From Syntrophaceae bacterium (GTDB lineage: Bacteria; Desulfobacterota; Syntrophia; Syntrophales; UBA5619), in contig JAHFBU010000100.1 in the NCBI GenBank assembly GCA_023249795.1, positions 1 through 6,295 of the forward strand: 6,295 nt of DNA. Direction: 5' to 3'. Each line of letters starts with the position of its first letter. Position 1 is the stretch's first letter. The notes below the pieces were generated by a model. It ran no database searches. It was not told where the DNA came from and saw only the letters and a program-made list of their open reading frames with translations. The position numbers and the translations under genes were made by a program. Shown one piece after another: positions 5,463-6,295 of the stretch.

Positions 5463-6295
5463 CTATCTGGTCATCTCCTCGTCCGTCAGGAAGCAGGCTG
5501 GGTCGGGGGACCAGATCTCTCCGGTCACCGCCTCGGCGCGGGCGCGGAAATTGCCGCCGCAGACGGAGAGCCAGCTACAGGTCGCGCAGCGTCCCTGCAC
5601 ATGCGGCCGCTTGTCCTTGAGCTTCGCCATGAGCGGATTGCTCGTATCCGTCCAGATCTCGCTGAACGGGCGTTTCCGGACGTTCCCGAAGGAGATCCCC
5701 CGCCAGAACTGGTCGGGATGAACCTCGCCGTCCCAACTGATGCAGCCGATCCCGTGGCCGGAGCTGTTTCCCTCGTTCATCCGCAGAAGCTCCAGCACCT
5801 CCGCCGCGCGCGCCGGGTTCTCCTTGAGCAGCCGGAGATAGAGATAGGGACCGTCGGCGTGGTTGTCCACGGTGAGGATCTCCTTGCCGATCCCGCGGTC
5901 AAAGAGGTCACGCGTCCGGTCCATGATCATATCGAGCAGAGCCCTTGTTTCGGCATGAGACAGATCCTCCTCGACGAGCTTCGAGCCGCGCCCGGAATAG
6001 ACGAGATGGTAGAAGCAGCAGCGCGGGACGTTCTCGGCCTCGAGCAGGTCGAAGATCGCCGGGACGTCGGCGACGTTGTGGCGGTTGATCGTGAAGCGGA
6101 CACCCACCTTGATCCCCATGTCCCGGCAGATCCGGATTGCTTTCAATGCCGCGGCGAAGGCCCCGGAGGTTCCCCGGAAGCGGTCGTGCGTCGCTTCGGT
6201 TCCGTCAAGGCTCACGCCGACGTAGGAGAGGCCGATCTCCTTAAAGACCCTCGCCTTCTCCTCGGTGATCAGCGTCCCGTTCGTCGAGATGACCG
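5463..6295 (-). CDS. ahbC: 12,18-didecarboxysiroheme deacetylase AhbC (5' end cut by the window edge)
   Basis: AhbC is a radical SAM enzyme that removes the acetate side chains at C2 and C7 of 12,18-didecarboxysiroheme to give Fe-coproporphyrin III. The frame is open to the right edge; 276 residues are present, starting VISTNGTLITEEKARVF, so roughly the first 110 residues with the CxxxCxxC cluster motif lie outside. The segment GVSLDG followed by HDRFRGTSGAF (about 6160-6220) is internal, and the GTG at 6215 should not be taken as the start. Signatures in order are KVGVRFTINRHN, CCFYHLVYSGRG, KEILTVDNHADGPYLY, GEVHPDQFW and the C-terminal auxiliary-cluster region GRCATCSWLSVCGGNFRARAE, ending SPDPACFLTDEEMTR. 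These are shared with NirJ of heme d1 synthesis; the AhbA and AhbD neighbours favour AhbC. It is the most upstream gene seen of the heme cluster and is followed by hemB after 53 nt. Confidence 0.92.
   Translation of the reverse strand, partial: VISTNGTLITEEKARVFKEIGLSYVGVSLDGTEATHDRFRGTSGAFAAALKAIRICRDMGIKVGVRFTINRHNVADVPAIFDLLEAENVPRCCFYHLVYSGRGSKLVEEDLSHAETRALLDMIMDRTRDLFDRGIGKEILTVDNHADGPYLYLRLLKENPARAAEVLELLRMNEGNSSGHGIGCISWDGEVHPDQFWRGISFGNVRKRPFSEIWTDTSNPLMAKLKDKRPHVQGRCATCSWLSVCGGNFRARAEAVTGEIWSPDPACFLTDEEMTR

Overview
The window is a GC-rich bacterial segment in which every gene I can support lies on the minus strand. In transcription order, from the right edge to the left, it reads ahbC (5' part missing) - hemB - ahbD - ahbA - polA (3' end missing). 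Four genes belong to tetrapyrrole synthesis. HemB makes porphobilinogen early in the pathway. AhbA, AhbC and AhbD belong to the siroheme-dependent 'alternative heme biosynthesis' route: siroheme, then 12,18-didecarboxysiroheme (AhbA with AhbB), then Fe-coproporphyrin III (AhbC), then heme b (AhbD). This route is known from sulfate reducers, related anaerobic (former delta-) proteobacteria and archaea. Together with a bacterial DNA polymerase I and a zinc-type HemB, it suggests an anaerobic Desulfobacterota/deltaproteobacterium-like organism. That placement is inference; there is no rRNA or other marker in the window.

Region by region: 1-2525 is polA, an almost complete DNA polymerase I of which 841 codons are present, cut just before the QVHDE motif. 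2526-2765 is a 240-nt intergenic stretch with no gene. It holds a REP-like palindrome (2569-2611), a small hairpin (2620-2633) and a 78-bp element made of two inverted 27-nt hairpin units (2666-2743). 2766-3212 is ahbA, which overlaps the 3' end of ahbD (3205-4314) by 8 nt. 4315-4434 is intergenic and holds a second copy of the REP-like palindrome (4362-4404). 4435-5409 is hemB. 5410-5462 is a short gap with a small GC hairpin. 5463 to the right edge is ahbC without its N-terminal cluster-binding region.

As a unit, hemB supplies the tetrapyrrole precursor and the Ahb enzymes finish heme from siroheme. The partner subunit AhbB and the siroheme-forming enzymes are not in the window; they may lie upstream beyond the right edge. 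polA is a housekeeping replication and repair gene that lies next to the cluster without an obvious functional link. Its most notable property is that the 3'-5' proofreading domain has lost most of its metal-binding acidic residues. I see no wholly new system. The points most worth a second look are the repeat family, the inactive proofreading domain and the solitary AhbA.
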